This document shows positions 1 through 10,734 of a stretch of 64,000 nucleotides of DNA, piece after piece (position 1 is the first letter of the stretch; each line of letters begins with the position of its first letter). Source of the DNA: Mallotus nudiflorus. Lineage: Eukaryota > Streptophyta > Magnoliopsida > Malpighiales > Euphorbiaceae. A program made the position numbers and the translations under genes. Below the pieces are notes generated by a model, which worked only from the letters and a program-made list of their open reading frames with translations, did not search any database and was not told where the DNA came from. The stretch is taken from assembly GCA_947683625.1 (NCBI GenBank), contig CANTUR010000535.1, positions 558,001-622,000 on the forward strand, read 5' to 3'.

Positions 1-30
1 ACTAATTTATTGTTCCTGTTCTTTGCCATA

Positions 31-2143
31 CTAGGTTTGGCTGGATTCATATACACCACCAGTCTCTTGTCCTCTAGGCTGGTCATGTCCCAGAACAAGC
101 TCTTTGGTTGTCTGAGCAATCTCCATTATAGTTTCGCCAATGGCGCCAAGTAAGCTGCCACCCTTTTGATGCTTCTCCGATTCATGATGTTGCTCTTCTT
201 GTTGTTCAACTGAGACGTCTGGGAAGACATTTTCGGAGATGCCTCTGCTTGATTCTTTCCCTGTTTCCATGCTTCCTTGTTCTCCTGTTGCATATACTTG
301 TGATTCATCTTTGTACTCTACACCCTGGAAACTCTCTCATTAACTTCAACTAGGCAACATAACATGCAATTTCTGTTTCAACTACAGAATAACTAATTAA
401 AGATTGCAATATAATCACAGCAACAGCACCAAACTTCGATCCAACTAGTACCCTTTCTATAGGAAAAAGGGCTAAGGGCTAATGTTATTTATAATTGACA
501 CCAAGAAAACGTCTTAGCAAACTTGTGCACAAGTCTACACAATTACCATTGCCTGCTGCATTACAACACTTGAGATTAAAATGTAAAGTCATCAATTGTA
601 AAAGACTAAAAGCAAGTTCAAGATTGCATTTAGCTATTTACTGAGGGAGCTATCCCCTGCATATATAATGCTTCGCCACAAAATGACTTTAGCCATTGCC
701 TATCAAACTCCCCCAAACTTCTTCACCTAGTTGTAACTGGTAAGAATCAACATGAACACAGTAAATTATTCACATTACGAGTGTTAAGGCGTATTTAAAA
801 TGGAAACCCTTTTTTGTATTTAGCATCAAAAGGTCAACATACATAATAGAAGAGCTGGAAAAATGCATTTAATACTAAGTGAAGAATACCTCTTTCTCAG
901 TAGCTTTCCCGGCCTCAATTCCTCTCTCAGCCTCCTCTTTCTTTCTAGCAGTATATTCCTCCATGCTCTCACCAATAGCCACAGCAGCTTGCTTAGCAGC
1001 ACTGAAAGGCTTGACAGCTAGCTCTGCTGCCTTCTCTGTCGCCAGCTGAACAGCCCCGGCTGCTGCCTTAGTCCCCTCCACTGCTTTATCTGTAGTATAA
1101 TGGCCTGTAGTCCAACCAGCCACAACAGCCTTGTCCTTCGCATCGACCGCCACTTCCCCAGCATAATGAGCCGCTGCCTTTGTTTTCTCCAGAGTCACAT
1201 CTTTAGCCGCCGCTGCCTTTTCTAGCGTATAATCTTTAGCAGTCCTCGTTGCACTCACCACAGTTTCCTTGGTTTGTTGGCCCATTTCCGCTGCATTATC
1301 TTTAGCCGCTTGTCCTTTCTCCGCAACATATTGTGAAGTCCTTTGAGCTCCTTCAATAACATTATGTTTTGCCTCTGCTCCTTTCTCTGCAACAAATTGT
1401 GTAGTCGTCTGCGCACCTTCAACAACAGTGTCTTTGGCCTGCGATCCCATCTGTGCAGCCTGTTGTGATGCTCTTTGAGCACCTTCAAGAACAGTACCTC
1501 TCGCTTGTGCACCTTTCTCTTTCACAGTATCTTTAGCCTTTGATCCCATCTCTGCAGCCTGTTGTGATATTCCCTGGGCACCTTCAAGAACAGTATCTCT
1601 CGCTTGTGCATCTTGCTCTTTCACAGTATCTTTAGCCTTTAATCCCATCTCTGCAGCCTGCTGTGATGCTCTCTGGGCACCTTCAAGAACAGTATCTCTC
1701 GCTTGTGCACGTTTCTCTTTCACGGTATCTGTAGCCTGCAAGCCCTTCTCTGCAGCCTCTTGTGATGTTCTCTGGGCACCTTCATGAACAATATCTCTCG
1801 CTCGTCCACTTTTCACTTTCACAGTATCTTTATCTTGCGATGCCTCGTCTGCTGCATACTCAGCTGAAGCACCGGAACCTTCACTTGCTTTATTTTTAGC
1901 TTTCTCATATCTCTCTTGTGCAGCATTAATAGCCTCCATTGAATTCTTCTGTGCTTCTCCTCTAAGCTTCGAAATCTCTTCCAAAGAGAACTGCTGCTGC
2001 TGCTCTTTGTTTTCCTTCACATAATTTTTGCCACTCGAATTTTCAGGTTCGTTGAGTTTCACCTTAACATAAAGCGACTCAAAGTGAGGACCCGACTCCT
2101 CATTGCGGCCATGATCTTCCCTTTTTGCTTGCACAGACGCCAT
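31..2143 (-). CDS. Group-3 LEA protein, ECP63/SBP65 seed type, two exons
   Basis: A seed-maturation LEA protein, expected to be a disordered, amphipathic-helix-forming protectant against desiccation. Exon 1 is 2143-890 (418 codons) and exon 2 is 324-31 (97 codons plus TAG), giving 515 aa. The start at 2143 (MASVQAKRED) is chosen because the family begins MAS and the longer upstream reading frame has no family character. Near the N-terminus is FSLEEISKLRGEAQKNSMEA, the conserved entry segment of this family. The middle is built of 11-residue LEA repeats in blocks of 33 aa; four nearly identical blocks lie at about 1430-1830 as a 99-bp tandem repeat. Exon 2 carries the conserved tail GGSLLGAIGETIMEIAQTTK. 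Donor GAG|GTATTC and acceptor TTCCAG|GGT are both phase 0, so the exons join in frame. No stop or frameshift is seen. Function is inferred from the family. Confidence 0.9.
325..889 (-). other. Intron of the LEA gene
   Basis: A 565-bp GT-AG intron between the LEA exons. The donor GTATTC is at 889 and the acceptor ends with AG at 325-326, after TTTCC. Without splicing, the first reading frame would run into an unrelated FFT tail and stop, and the conserved C-terminal LEA segment would be lost. Confidence 0.85.
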
Positions 2144-2440
2144 ATTTTCTTCCTTTTTTCTCTGGTACAGTTGGTTCCTTGATTTCTCGAAGTGGGTTTT
2201 GTTGACTTTAATGGTGTGCTTCGATAAGGCTATGGAATTTGTCGAATTTTTTGGAGGGGAGATGTGAGAGTTTAAAAGAGGAGGGCAACGGCGGTTTGAG
2301 GAAAAAGGAAATGGACGTGTGTGCATGGAGTGGAGTGGACATGTGTTGTTGGATGCCATGACGCCACGTAGTGCAGTTGCAGAAACAAGAGGTGAGTCAG
2401 CTTCCAATCTCCTTGATCTATATGCACACGTGTGTTTCAA
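2144..2440 (-). promoter_or_regulatory. Probable seed/ABA promoter of the LEA gene
   Basis: Upstream of the LEA start the sequence has a perfect G-box CACGTG at 2427-2432 within a longer palindrome, an ACGT core in GCCACGTA at 2363-2370, an ACGTGT element at 2315-2320, and an RY core (TGCATG, which reads CATGCA on the gene strand) at 2322-2327. A TATA-like TTTTAAA lies near 2269-2275 and a second candidate near 2415-2422. ABRE/G-box plus RY is the classic arrangement for ABI5/ABI3-type control of late seed genes. The transcription start is not determinable here. Confidence 0.6.
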
Positions 2441-2570
2441 CCGTCAAAAATTAGGATAAAGATTAATGCGGAACCAGCGCTGTTTTCACTTTTTTTTTTT
2501 TTTTTTTTTGAGAAATTATATCAGATAAACTTACAAGGTGAGCAAGCTTTACAAAATACACAATTAAATT
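2441..2570. other. AT-rich intergenic DNA with a poly-T run
   Basis: Short non-coding stretch between the LEA promoter and the candidate MITE. It has a run of about 20 T at roughly 2491-2510. No gene is seen. Confidence 0.6.
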
Positions 2571-3398
2571 CATCTCCAATCATAAACATTAAAATTTCAC
2601 AAATTTTACTCCAAAATATACACGCTATAGTAAATTTACTTTAATTCATTATTACATTTTTAATTATAAAAAAAATATTTTTTACATATTTCTATTTAAT
2701 ATTAATATTATATTATTTAAACTTTTTACATATTACACTTATAATTTATTCAATATTTATAATAAATTTTATTATATGAATATATTTTTAAAAATTAATA
2801 ATATAAATAAATTTATATATTTTTAAAATTAAATAATATAATATATAAAAAAAATTAAAAGACATTAAAATAAATTTACTAAACAAACATAAAAAATACA
2901 TCTTAAAATTAAAGTAATTTAATGTATGTTTTCGGGTATTATTAATTTTAATGTTTTTGTTGGATTTTTTTTAAATTGATTATAATGTAAATCTATGGTT
3001 ATTAAATTTTTTTTCTATCCAAATATTAATATTTTTTTAGTAATTTAATATTAATATTATTTAAATAAAAAATTATTTATTAAATAAAAAATTATATTAT
3101 TTTATGTGAAAATATTATTAAAGTAAAAATAATTAAATCAAATTTTTATGTATTTAATAATAATATAATAAATATGATATAAATTTAGATTAAATTGAAC
3201 AAATTTATTTGGATTATATTCAAACAAATTATTAAAAATGATTGTTGTTGAAATTAAAAAAAAAAAAATAGAAATGCATAAACCAAAAGTTGGCTGTAAA
3301 CTTTACATATTTTGTAAAATGCAGCAAGAAGTGGCGCAGTATTGGAGAGCAAAAGGGGCGGCTTTTTACATTTTAATGCAAAGTTGGAGATGCCCTAA
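2571..3398. mobile_element. Candidate MITE-like element with imperfect terminal inverted repeats
   Basis: The left part (2571-2617) and the reverse complement of the right part (3346-3398) share CATCTCCAA, then CATTAAAAT, then a TTTT-G/A-CT-CC-AATA block in the same order and spacing. Between them is extremely AT-rich non-coding DNA. The right-end string TTGGAGATGCCCTAA resembles the end of a common class of plant MITEs. Exact ends and a target duplication were not identified, so class and boundaries are uncertain. Confidence 0.4.
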
Positions 3399-3853
3399 AA
3401 AACCCAAACTTGTTATAGTAGAATACAACATAAAAAAGGAGAAAATAAAATCAACGTTTAAAAAAATAAAATAGTCACAAACACATAATTACAACGATGC
3501 CGCTTGAAAAGGATGTTGATAGAGAAGTAGGTCAAAGCCATAATATGCCTTGAAGAGATGATAATTCCAGCAAGTAGACTATAATAAAGCTTTAAGATCC
3601 TTCACGAGATAACGAGATGATGGATGTGGTTACACCTATTAAAATAGATAAGGGAAACCTTATAGATTGGGTAAACCAAATCAAGGATCACCTCTAAGAT
3701 AAATAAGATTTCTCCTTTTTCCATTATATATGCACCACCCACAAATCCTCCTTACAAACCTAAAGATAGCAAAAGGCCCAACCAAGGGAAGCAAAAAAGG
3801 GATAACACCCTAGTTGATTTATTTATAATATTGTTAAAAAGAAAAAAAACTAT
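3399..3853. other. Unassigned non-coding DNA between the host gene and the TE nest
   Basis: No reading frame of substance, no recognisable RNA gene and no clear repeat end. It may be host intergenic sequence or an old, unrecognisable TE relic. It borders the inferred start of LTR0. Confidence 0.4.
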
Positions 3854-4061
3854 TGTGGACATTGTCAGTTTGATCAGCTCGCAACGAAAGCCCAATGATG
3901 AGAAAGTTTGAGTTTTGAATGTAAGGGGAGCCAGAGACTTCTTTAAAATTGACTCTGAAAGCCCAAACACTAAGCCAAGCCCACAAATATCATATCCAAA
4001 CCCAAAACTAAGCTAAAACCTAAGCCAATCGCCTTTTGACCCAATGGCCCTGACTTGGCCC

Positions 4062-4154
4062 AGGTGAAGAGGCGATCACCTCAATGAAGAGGCATTACCT
4101 CTTCACCCTAAGCATCGATGAGGCGACACCTCATCGAAGAGGCAACACCTCTTC
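4062..4154. repeat. Hairpin cluster in LTR0, changing stems with a similar loop
   Basis: Consecutive perfect inverted repeats: 4062-4081 (AGGTGA arms), 4086-4104 (GAAGAGG arms, loop CATTA), 4116-4136 (CGATGAGG arms, loop CGACA) and 4136-4154 (GAAGAGG arms, loop CAACA). The unit reads as a RAGGCRACACCTY core with varying outer bases that remain complementary. Confidence 0.8.
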
Positions 4155-4839
4155 ATATCCACTCTGTGCCGCATTAAATGCCATTAATGATAGTGGTTGG
4201 AGGCTCACCTATTGAAGAGTTGGTCATTTTTGGACGTAAAAGAAAGGGAAAAAGCAAAAAAAAAAAAGCCTAAGGAATGAAAAAAGACAATGAGAGAGGG
4301 TGAGAATGGGTTTTTAGGAATTTGAAAAAGGAGAAAATAAGAGGGGCTTTAAAAGGGGATATGAGGGCAAAGTTGAGGAGGTTGGCTAGTTGTTAGAAAA
4401 AGTAAGGTGATTGAAGAAAGGAAAAAAAATCACGAAAAGGGAGAAAGATAGAGGAAAATAAGAAAGAGAAGAGGAATAAGAGACTTTGAAGCTTAAGGGA
4501 CTTGACTCTTGAGAAGAAGAGGGAACCTACTTGCATTCAAAGCCACTCCTCCATCAACCAAGCTCAGAGGGCTTAGTTAGGAGCATTAGCTCGTCCAAGA
4601 CAGTGAGTCTCCCCATTTTTGAGCTTTAAATTCTTTATCTTCATTAAAGTCTTAATTTATTATTCTTTTGAGTGTTTTCTTGAATCATATTACTTATTTG
4701 AAGTTATTGAGAAATATGGTTGCATGAGATATTGAATATTAATTGTTAATACTTGTATATTTGTGTCTGTTTCTCATTTACGTGCTTGATCACCATGTTT
4801 TTTAGGATTTAAGAAATGTAAAGTGTTCCTGCCTCTGTT

Positions 4840-4918
4840 AAAGAGGCGACATCTCTTTATAGAGGTATCACCTCTTTGTGATGAGGTGACGAAATGTCGC
4901 TTCCTGGTCAGGACCAGG
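4840..4918. repeat. Second hairpin cluster in LTR0
   Basis: Perfect short inverted repeats at 4840-4858 (AAAGAG arms around GCGACAT), 4861-4875 (AGAGGT arms) and 4903-4918 (CCTGGT arms). The first shares the GCGACA loop with the cluster at 4062-4154, so both derive from the same kind of unit. Confidence 0.7.
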
Positions 4919-5812
4919 AGGTAACGCTTCTTTGACAGAGTCCTACCTGATTATGCCTTGATTTTCCATCAGTATTTTGCATGTTTGGCATGATTGCCTT
5001 GTTTAATTTATTATATTTTATGAGATTATGCATGCTCCTTATGTTGATCAATATTGTTTCTATATTATTTTCCTTTTTTGTGTTATTTAATGGACCATTT
5101 TATGAGTTTATTTTCATTTATTTTTGTGAATACTATTTGTTGATGATTTGTAAATATTATTGTTATTGTTGTATGGAATTAACTTGTATGTGCGTAAGAA
5201 TTATTTGGTGATTTTTAATCACTAGACGTTTGCTTTATTTATTTTTTTTAGAGTATTAATTTGTATAATTAATTAGTTTATTTTTGGTTTATATATGGTT
5301 TATTTTTAGTATTTTTATGCTTATTTATACTAAAAAGTTGTAATCATTAATCCCTTCCCCCTTTTATTTGGAACTAATGGTTGTAAATTATTTTTATTTG
5401 TTTTATTTATTTATTTGTGATTGAATGTCGGGGATTTAAGCATAAAATGAGACTAATGTGCAAACTTGGAATAAAATATAAAATTGGAAACCAATCGCGA
5501 TTAACATGTTAATAAGGAGATAACTTAATAATCAAAGGTAATAGAATATAAAACACACACAAAGGCCAACCGCAAGGTTAGGTGGGCATTTCAAAAGCCT
5601 ATACCCAGTTTCCAAACTCAATATTTGATGACAGCTTCTGGGAACCTCCGTGGAATCCAGTTATTGTACAGTGTGTCCTGAATTTAATTCGGGTGATGAC
5701 TCCATCTCCGTTTTGGGCCCCAAGCGCACTATGTGTTTCGTAGTGAGCCTCGAGCTCACACAGTGCCGCGGTCGCCAACATTTGGGCGCGCACTTAAAAT
5801 CGCCACCTACGG

Positions 5813-5831
5813 TGGCAACTCCACTAGGGAT
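5813..5831 (+). other. Primer-binding site of element H
   Basis: TGGCAACTCCACTAGGGAT, one base after the LTR0 end. It corresponds to the cleaner TGGCGACTCCACTGGGGAT of element A with two changes. This site type is characteristic of Tat/Ogre elements; the priming tRNA was not checked. Confidence 0.75.
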
Positions 5832-6650
5832 AGAGAAACTGATTCCAAGTGTTTTATAATTTATCATATTTGATTATTTCTTTATTTCCTTTGTAAATTT
5901 TGCATTCACTACACGTTTTCACATAATGCACTCCAAGTCCCAAATAAACTGACAATAATCTTTGTTTTGCTGCCTGTGTTTCATTCAAACCTGGTGATGA
6001 GGTATTTGATTATTGTCACTCATGGCACGTACCTATCCGCATTGCATGGACCCTTAAGTGGGGATACATAATGGATGTATATAGTTATGGGAACCGAAGC
6101 TTATTATCCCAAGACTTAGCTTATGTAATGACCTAGCAATTTTCACTGGGATTTTTTCCAAATGCATGTGTTGTATGCCATATAGTAATCCTTTAAATAA
6201 GGCCTAAGCCCATTTTAAAGAAACCTTAACAATATGGGCCTCTCTTGCCTATTATTAACTCATTTTAAAGGAATTATTTGGAGGAGTTACCACTTGTCTA
6301 TATCGTTCTTGAGAGTTATCTTGCATCTGTCGATTTTATTATCCCCCATTGATAATCAAAACCCAGAACAAAAATCCTAGGATAAGGAACTTGCCATTGA
6401 ACATGTGTGTGGAAGAAATAAGGGTGGAGATACTGTTTGAGAGCTTTTTCTTTTTCTTTTTATTTCTTTTTGATACATGTATATATGTTTTTTTCTTTTT
6501 TTTTTCTTTTCCTTTTTACTAATAGGCTTGCATTTCATGTATACACGCCATGCATGTTTCTAACCCTCAATGGTTGTAGAAATAGATCCATAACAATCTA
6601 CTAGTTGGAAATAATTTGACATCGGCCGCCTGGTTAGAATTTATAGAGAG
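5832..6650 (+). other. Leader of element H
   Basis: Non-coding leader between primer-binding site and gag, parallel to the leaders of D (12079-12830) and A (21082-21873). It contains the leader phrase found in all three (ATAATCAAAACC..AAAATCCTAGGA near 6350-6385). No gene is seen. Confidence 0.55.
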
Positions 6651-8382
6651 ATGGTAGAATTTGATGTTGAAGCCTTCAAAGAACAGTTGAAAGTTAAAAT
6701 GGCCGATCAAACTAAGGCGATTATGAGAGAAATTATAGGGGAAGTGATGAGTACAACTAGAGGAGAATTGCCAGTACCACAACCGTCAGCACCCCAACCA
6801 CCAGCACCTTAACATCGACCTTTTGATTTGGATGCCGAGATTCCTGAAAGGCAAGAGATAGGGGATGATCAATAAACAATATTGGCATAACCTATTATCC
6901 AACAGAAAGACAATGCCCTAGGAAACGTAGACTAGCCGGATTGGGCTAAAGACCTTGTCAAGTATTTAGCTCAAATCCATTTGATGATGAAAGAAAAAGG
7001 GATTGATGCCCTAATGAGCTATTTCGAGCTAAGCCTAGATAAAGATGATGATCTCCTACCACGGAAGTTCAAGTTTCCTGACATAAAGAAGTTCACTGGT
7101 ACAGAGGACCCCCTACCTCCATTTAAAGTAATATGTGATCCATATGAAGACAACTAAATTAATTAAAGCACATATTGTAAAGCAATTCCTGCCGTCTTTG
7201 GAAGGAGCACCCATCATATGGTATTATGCTCTAGAATCCCGTGTTCAAGCTGATTAGGAGGAGTTATGCACTGCATTCATCAAGCAGTACAGTCTCAACA
7301 TTCAGATGGAGGCTTCTTTGAGAGACTTGCTGAATATGGAGCAAAAGTTCAATGAATCCTTTATGGATTATTTGATCAGGTGGAGAGAAAAATTAGCACA
7401 GATGAAGTAATGACCTATGAAATCTGATCAGCTAGTAATAGCCATAGAGGGATGTGCACTCCTTCTCTCCAAGAAATTAAGGGATTTAAGGATTCAAAAC
7501 TTTAAGGATTTATATAGGTTTGGAGTATAAAAAGAATCAAACCTTGCATAAGAAAAAAAGTTCTTGAATGGAAGATCTATGAACAAAGAAGGGTTTGGGT
7601 CTGGTAGTGGAGTTAGGCCAAGCAGTAATATACAGATCAACGCAGTTAAGCAGTCTCGAAGGTTTTCTTATTTGGGAAGACTGATTGAGAATAACCTTCT
7701 ACAACCCTTACCTAAACGACCACCTTTCCCAAATGTCGACCCAAAGCTATATTGCAAGTACTACTAGAATATTGGGCATGATACAGAAAGCTGCACTCAC
7801 CTGAAACATGAGATTCAAGATTTTATCAATTTAGGCAAAATAACTGACCCGAAAACTAGAAAACTAAATACATAAAATAATCCTTTACCTAACTACCGAA
7901 ATGTACCACCACCAAATTCCCATATCCTGATGATCAACACAGGTCTAATAAAGGAACAAGTCATTAATTCCTTTATTGATGTTATAGCCACACTTCCAAA
8001 CCACAACCAAAAGACCTGAATCTAAGACAGCATGCCATTGAGTCTTATGTAAATGTGCTTGATATTTAGAGTTTTAACAACGAAGACGAAGGAGCAGTTG
8101 ATCTGTAGAAGAATAATGAGAAGAAAGCAACACAGTCCATTGAGAAATTGAAGGAGAGGGAGGAAGAGGAGAAAAAGGCTGAGGTAGAGAAAATGGGAAG
8201 TAGTTCAAAAGAAGGATCAGAGAAATATAAGAAAACTGAAGAGATTATTAAAGCCAAAAGAGACAAGAAAACTCTTACCAATATTTGGGAGCTACTTATG
8301 AACTCCTGAGCCCATCAGGAAGCACTGGTTTTGGCTCTTGATAAGAAGAAGATACCTTTAACACACACTCCAGAACAAAAGG
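6651..8382 (+). pseudogene. Broken gag of element H
   Basis: Gag capsid-nucleocapsid region of a Tat-type element. Recognisable order: an N-terminal helix region (from about 6651), the retrotransposon gag core (about 7080-7410, with FLPSLEGAPIIWYYALES followed by EELCTAFIKQYSLN), a proline-rich linker, a CX2HX4GHX4C-type zinc knuckle at about 7752-7803 (YCKYY, stop, NIGHDTESC; the usual His is Tyr), and an acidic C-terminal region ending IWELLMNS and THTPEQ. It is interrupted by several stops and frameshifts. The reading ends abruptly at a polypurine tract (8377) instead of running into protease; the protease portion lies at 63158. Confidence 0.75.
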
Positions 8383-8390
8383 GGGGCAAT
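8377..8390 (+). other. Polypurine tract directly before D's 5' LTR
   Basis: AAAAGGGGGGCAAT immediately precedes LTR1. The same tract precedes the 3' LTRs of A (52656) and D (60374). A polypurine tract belongs before a 3' LTR, so its presence before a 5' LTR is anomalous and signals recombination or aberrant integration. Confidence 0.75.
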
Positions 8391-8629
8391 TGTAAACACT
8401 CAATTTCTGGATGATATGTTATGGATACAACAAAGGACTCCAGTGATGAAAATGTCTTCAATACTTAATCTTTAAAAATTCTAAGGGCTTAAATGTAGCT
8501 TTTAAAGGAAGGATTTAATATTTTTAGGGACTAAATTGCAAAATTCTTTTCAGGACCTAATTGTAAAATTTAAATTTTTTCAGGGGTCTTTTTATAATTA
8601 AATGTTAAAAAAAAGTATCGGAACTCCAT

Positions 8630-8760
8630 AATTTTGACCAGAATTATGTAATTGGAATTACATAATTCCAATTGGAATTACACCAATTCCTATCTGGATT
8701 GTATAATTCCGATCGGAATTACACAATCCCAGTCAAAATTGAATTCTTTCGGTCTCTATT
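8630..8760. repeat. Palindrome block in LTR1 with GATC/AATT centres
   Basis: Two perfect 18-bp palindromes, TAATTCCAATTGGAATTA (8663-8680) and TAATTCCGATCGGAATTA (8704-8721), plus flanking degenerate copies (GAATTATGTAATTGGAATTA and others). LTR3 keeps decayed versions at about 61283-61375. Confidence 0.85.
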
Positions 8761-8909
8761 TTCTATTTAATTCAGTTTTAATTGCTTTAAAATTCTTAAT
8801 TAATTCAGTTTTGACTGGTTTAAAATTTCTAAATATAATTTTAAGTATTAATTTTATACTTTAGGAATTAGAATCACATTTGAATTGGGGTTAGGCTTCC
8901 TAGTTCCAC

Positions 8910-8918
8910 TATATAAAG
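8910..8918 (+). promoter_or_regulatory. TATA box of the D-type LTR
   Basis: TATATAAAG in LTR1, conserved in LTR3 at 61539-61547 in the same context (CTAGTTCCAC upstream, GGAAGGGG downstream). It is followed by a purine-rich stretch typical of a transcript leader. The start site is inferred to be about 30 bp downstream. Confidence 0.6.
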
Positions 8919-9230
8919 GGAAGGGGTAAAGAGAAAAAAAAAAAGGAAAAAAAGAAGAGGGAGGCCGTGAGAAAGAAAAAGAAGAGGAAGAGAAAAGAGG
9001 AAGAAAAATATGATTTTCTCTTGAATTTTTTACAAAAATTCCTTTTATTAACAATTAATTCAAGATTCATAGAGAATTTTGAAGAAGAAGATTCGAAGGC
9101 TTATCAAGAATAGTGAACTACCAATCTGAGGAGTACCCTAAATCATTCATAATCATATCATCTTCTTTTATTCTTTATTTATTTATTTTTATTTTATATT
9201 TTTATTTTTATTATTATTCTTTCAAGTTAT

Positions 9231-10734
9231 TGTTAGTGATATGTACTAGGTCAATCATTTGATTATGCATTAACTTTCTTATTTTATTAATAAAGAGGTA
9301 TTTTATTATCATTTAATTTTATGATAATTATATGAATGGTTAATTCTTACTAAGGCCATCAAGTATGTGACTTGATAGTAAAACCCTTAGATTAAAATAA
9401 GAGTTTTATTCTAATTATCCCTAGCCATTTATTAATTATATAAATGTTAAAGTATTAAGGCTAGTATGATGTTAACTGATGGTTATGTTTTACTAATCAT
9501 GAATATGAGATATTAAGTCAACTCATAGGTACATGATGAGAGATCATGAGAATACTTCATAGAATATTGTCATAAGTATTTCTCATCACAGTAATTTTAT
9601 TTTGGTCCTTTGACCTTGAAATTATCATGGATTTCCACATAGTTATTTTATGTTTTGACACATTTTAACATTGTCTTTAACCGGACGATTAGATAGGATG
9701 TTATTGAATATGAAATTAGTTATGTGAGGAATGTGAGTGACTTAAAAGGAATTTATCCCTCATTAATATGAGAAAGATATCTAGGGGCCCTTTGATGAGA
9801 TAGACTGAAGGAAAATGCATGGCCATGCTGAAATGAATTGATAAAGAGTTATCATTTTCAGTATACTTGGAATCAAGTCATAATATTGAACTATATTAGG
9901 ATGACATTTTATGTCTTATGTTCAATTAAGATAACATGTGATAAAGGGATGATAAAGTTCATTGTAATTAGGTTATGTCGGATTATTGACTTCACATGAC
10001 TTGGGTAGTCATAATGTCTTGCTAGAGGCCACTTATGACTTGTAGGCCTAAATAGAGATTTAGGCCCACTGCCAATGTTATGTGAACCTACAGGGTCACA
10101 CACTTAGAACAAGCCTAAAACGAATATGGGTTTAATAAGCCCAAAATAAACTCTATGGAAATAAATAATTAAAGTGTTTTATTTATTTAAGATAAATGTT
10201 ATTTTAAATAAATAAGATATTATTTCTGATTTGTTTTTAAAACAAAATCAGAATGTAATAAATGAAAATTACCAAAAAGGTCATTCGTAGGTGAAACCTT
10301 AATTTGGAGTCTATAAATATGTTATATTCTCTAGGGTTTAATACAGTTGTTTTTTCCTGCCTCTAAAAAGGGTTTTCTCTCTTCCTAGAAAACAAAGATA
10401 GAGTTTTTCTTTTGTTCTTGATTTGTGAGACAATCAAGAAGGTTGCTAGCACACACTCCAATTCATTTTGTGAAGGGCTGTTCGTGTGGATACCTATAGA
10501 GGATGCATCCTTTTGGAGACGTCTTGATCCGAACAACCAAAGCAAAAAGCTCGAGGTAAGGTGTCACCGGTGTGAACCTCCTCCCATCATTCCAGAAAAT
10601 CTTGCCTCTTCTACATTTTGGTGAGATTCTTGAAACTCTAGATTTAATCAAGTAGTTGAATTACATGGATCCAGGTTTGGGAACATGATAAAATTTTAAT
10701 TTTTTCGTTGCATTTGAATCACAAAACCCCAGCA
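9231..10734 (+). mobile_element. Element S: 1504-bp solo LTR inside D's 5' LTR
   Basis: The insertion runs TGTTAGTGAT..ACCCCAGCA. It is flanked by GTTAT (9226-9230) and ATTAT (10735-10739), a 5-bp target duplication with one change. LTR3 has the uninterrupted site (TCAAGTTATTATCATAATTT near 61851), which proves the insertion. A TATA box (TATAAATA, 10312-10319) lies two-thirds in. No coding region is present. Superfamily not determined. Confidence 0.8.

Larger units (their letters stand above)
3854..5811 (+). repeat. LTR0, 5' LTR of element H
   Basis: The right end is clear: the sequence ends ..CCACCTACG immediately before a Tat-type primer-binding site, matching the ..GTCTACA end of the related LTRs with a final A to G change. 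The left end is inferred at TGTGGACA (3854), giving 1958 bp, close to the roughly 2.1 kb of the other Tat LTRs. The last 150 bp show diverged similarity to the D and A LTR ends (GACTCCATCTCC, then GAGCTCACACAGTGCCGCGG). A TATA-like TTTAAAAGG lies near 4350. The 3' partner is outside the window, so the left end is not confirmed. Confidence 0.55.

Noticed and set aside
1255..1512. 85-codon basic reading frame inside the LEA gene on the same strand
   Set aside because: Shadow frame of the repetitive LEA exon in another phase.
2144..2440. Upstream extension of the LEA reading frame to a Met at 2440
   Set aside because: The extra 99 residues have no LEA character and overlap promoter motifs; the family start MAS is at 2143.
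4981..5211. 76-codon Cys/Phe-rich frame in LTR0
   Set aside because: Low-complexity T-rich LTR DNA; hydrophobic codons follow from base composition.
8066..8281. 71-codon minus-strand frame, with relatives at 60896-61087
   Set aside because: Antisense of the acidic gag end; shared only because the segment is duplicated.
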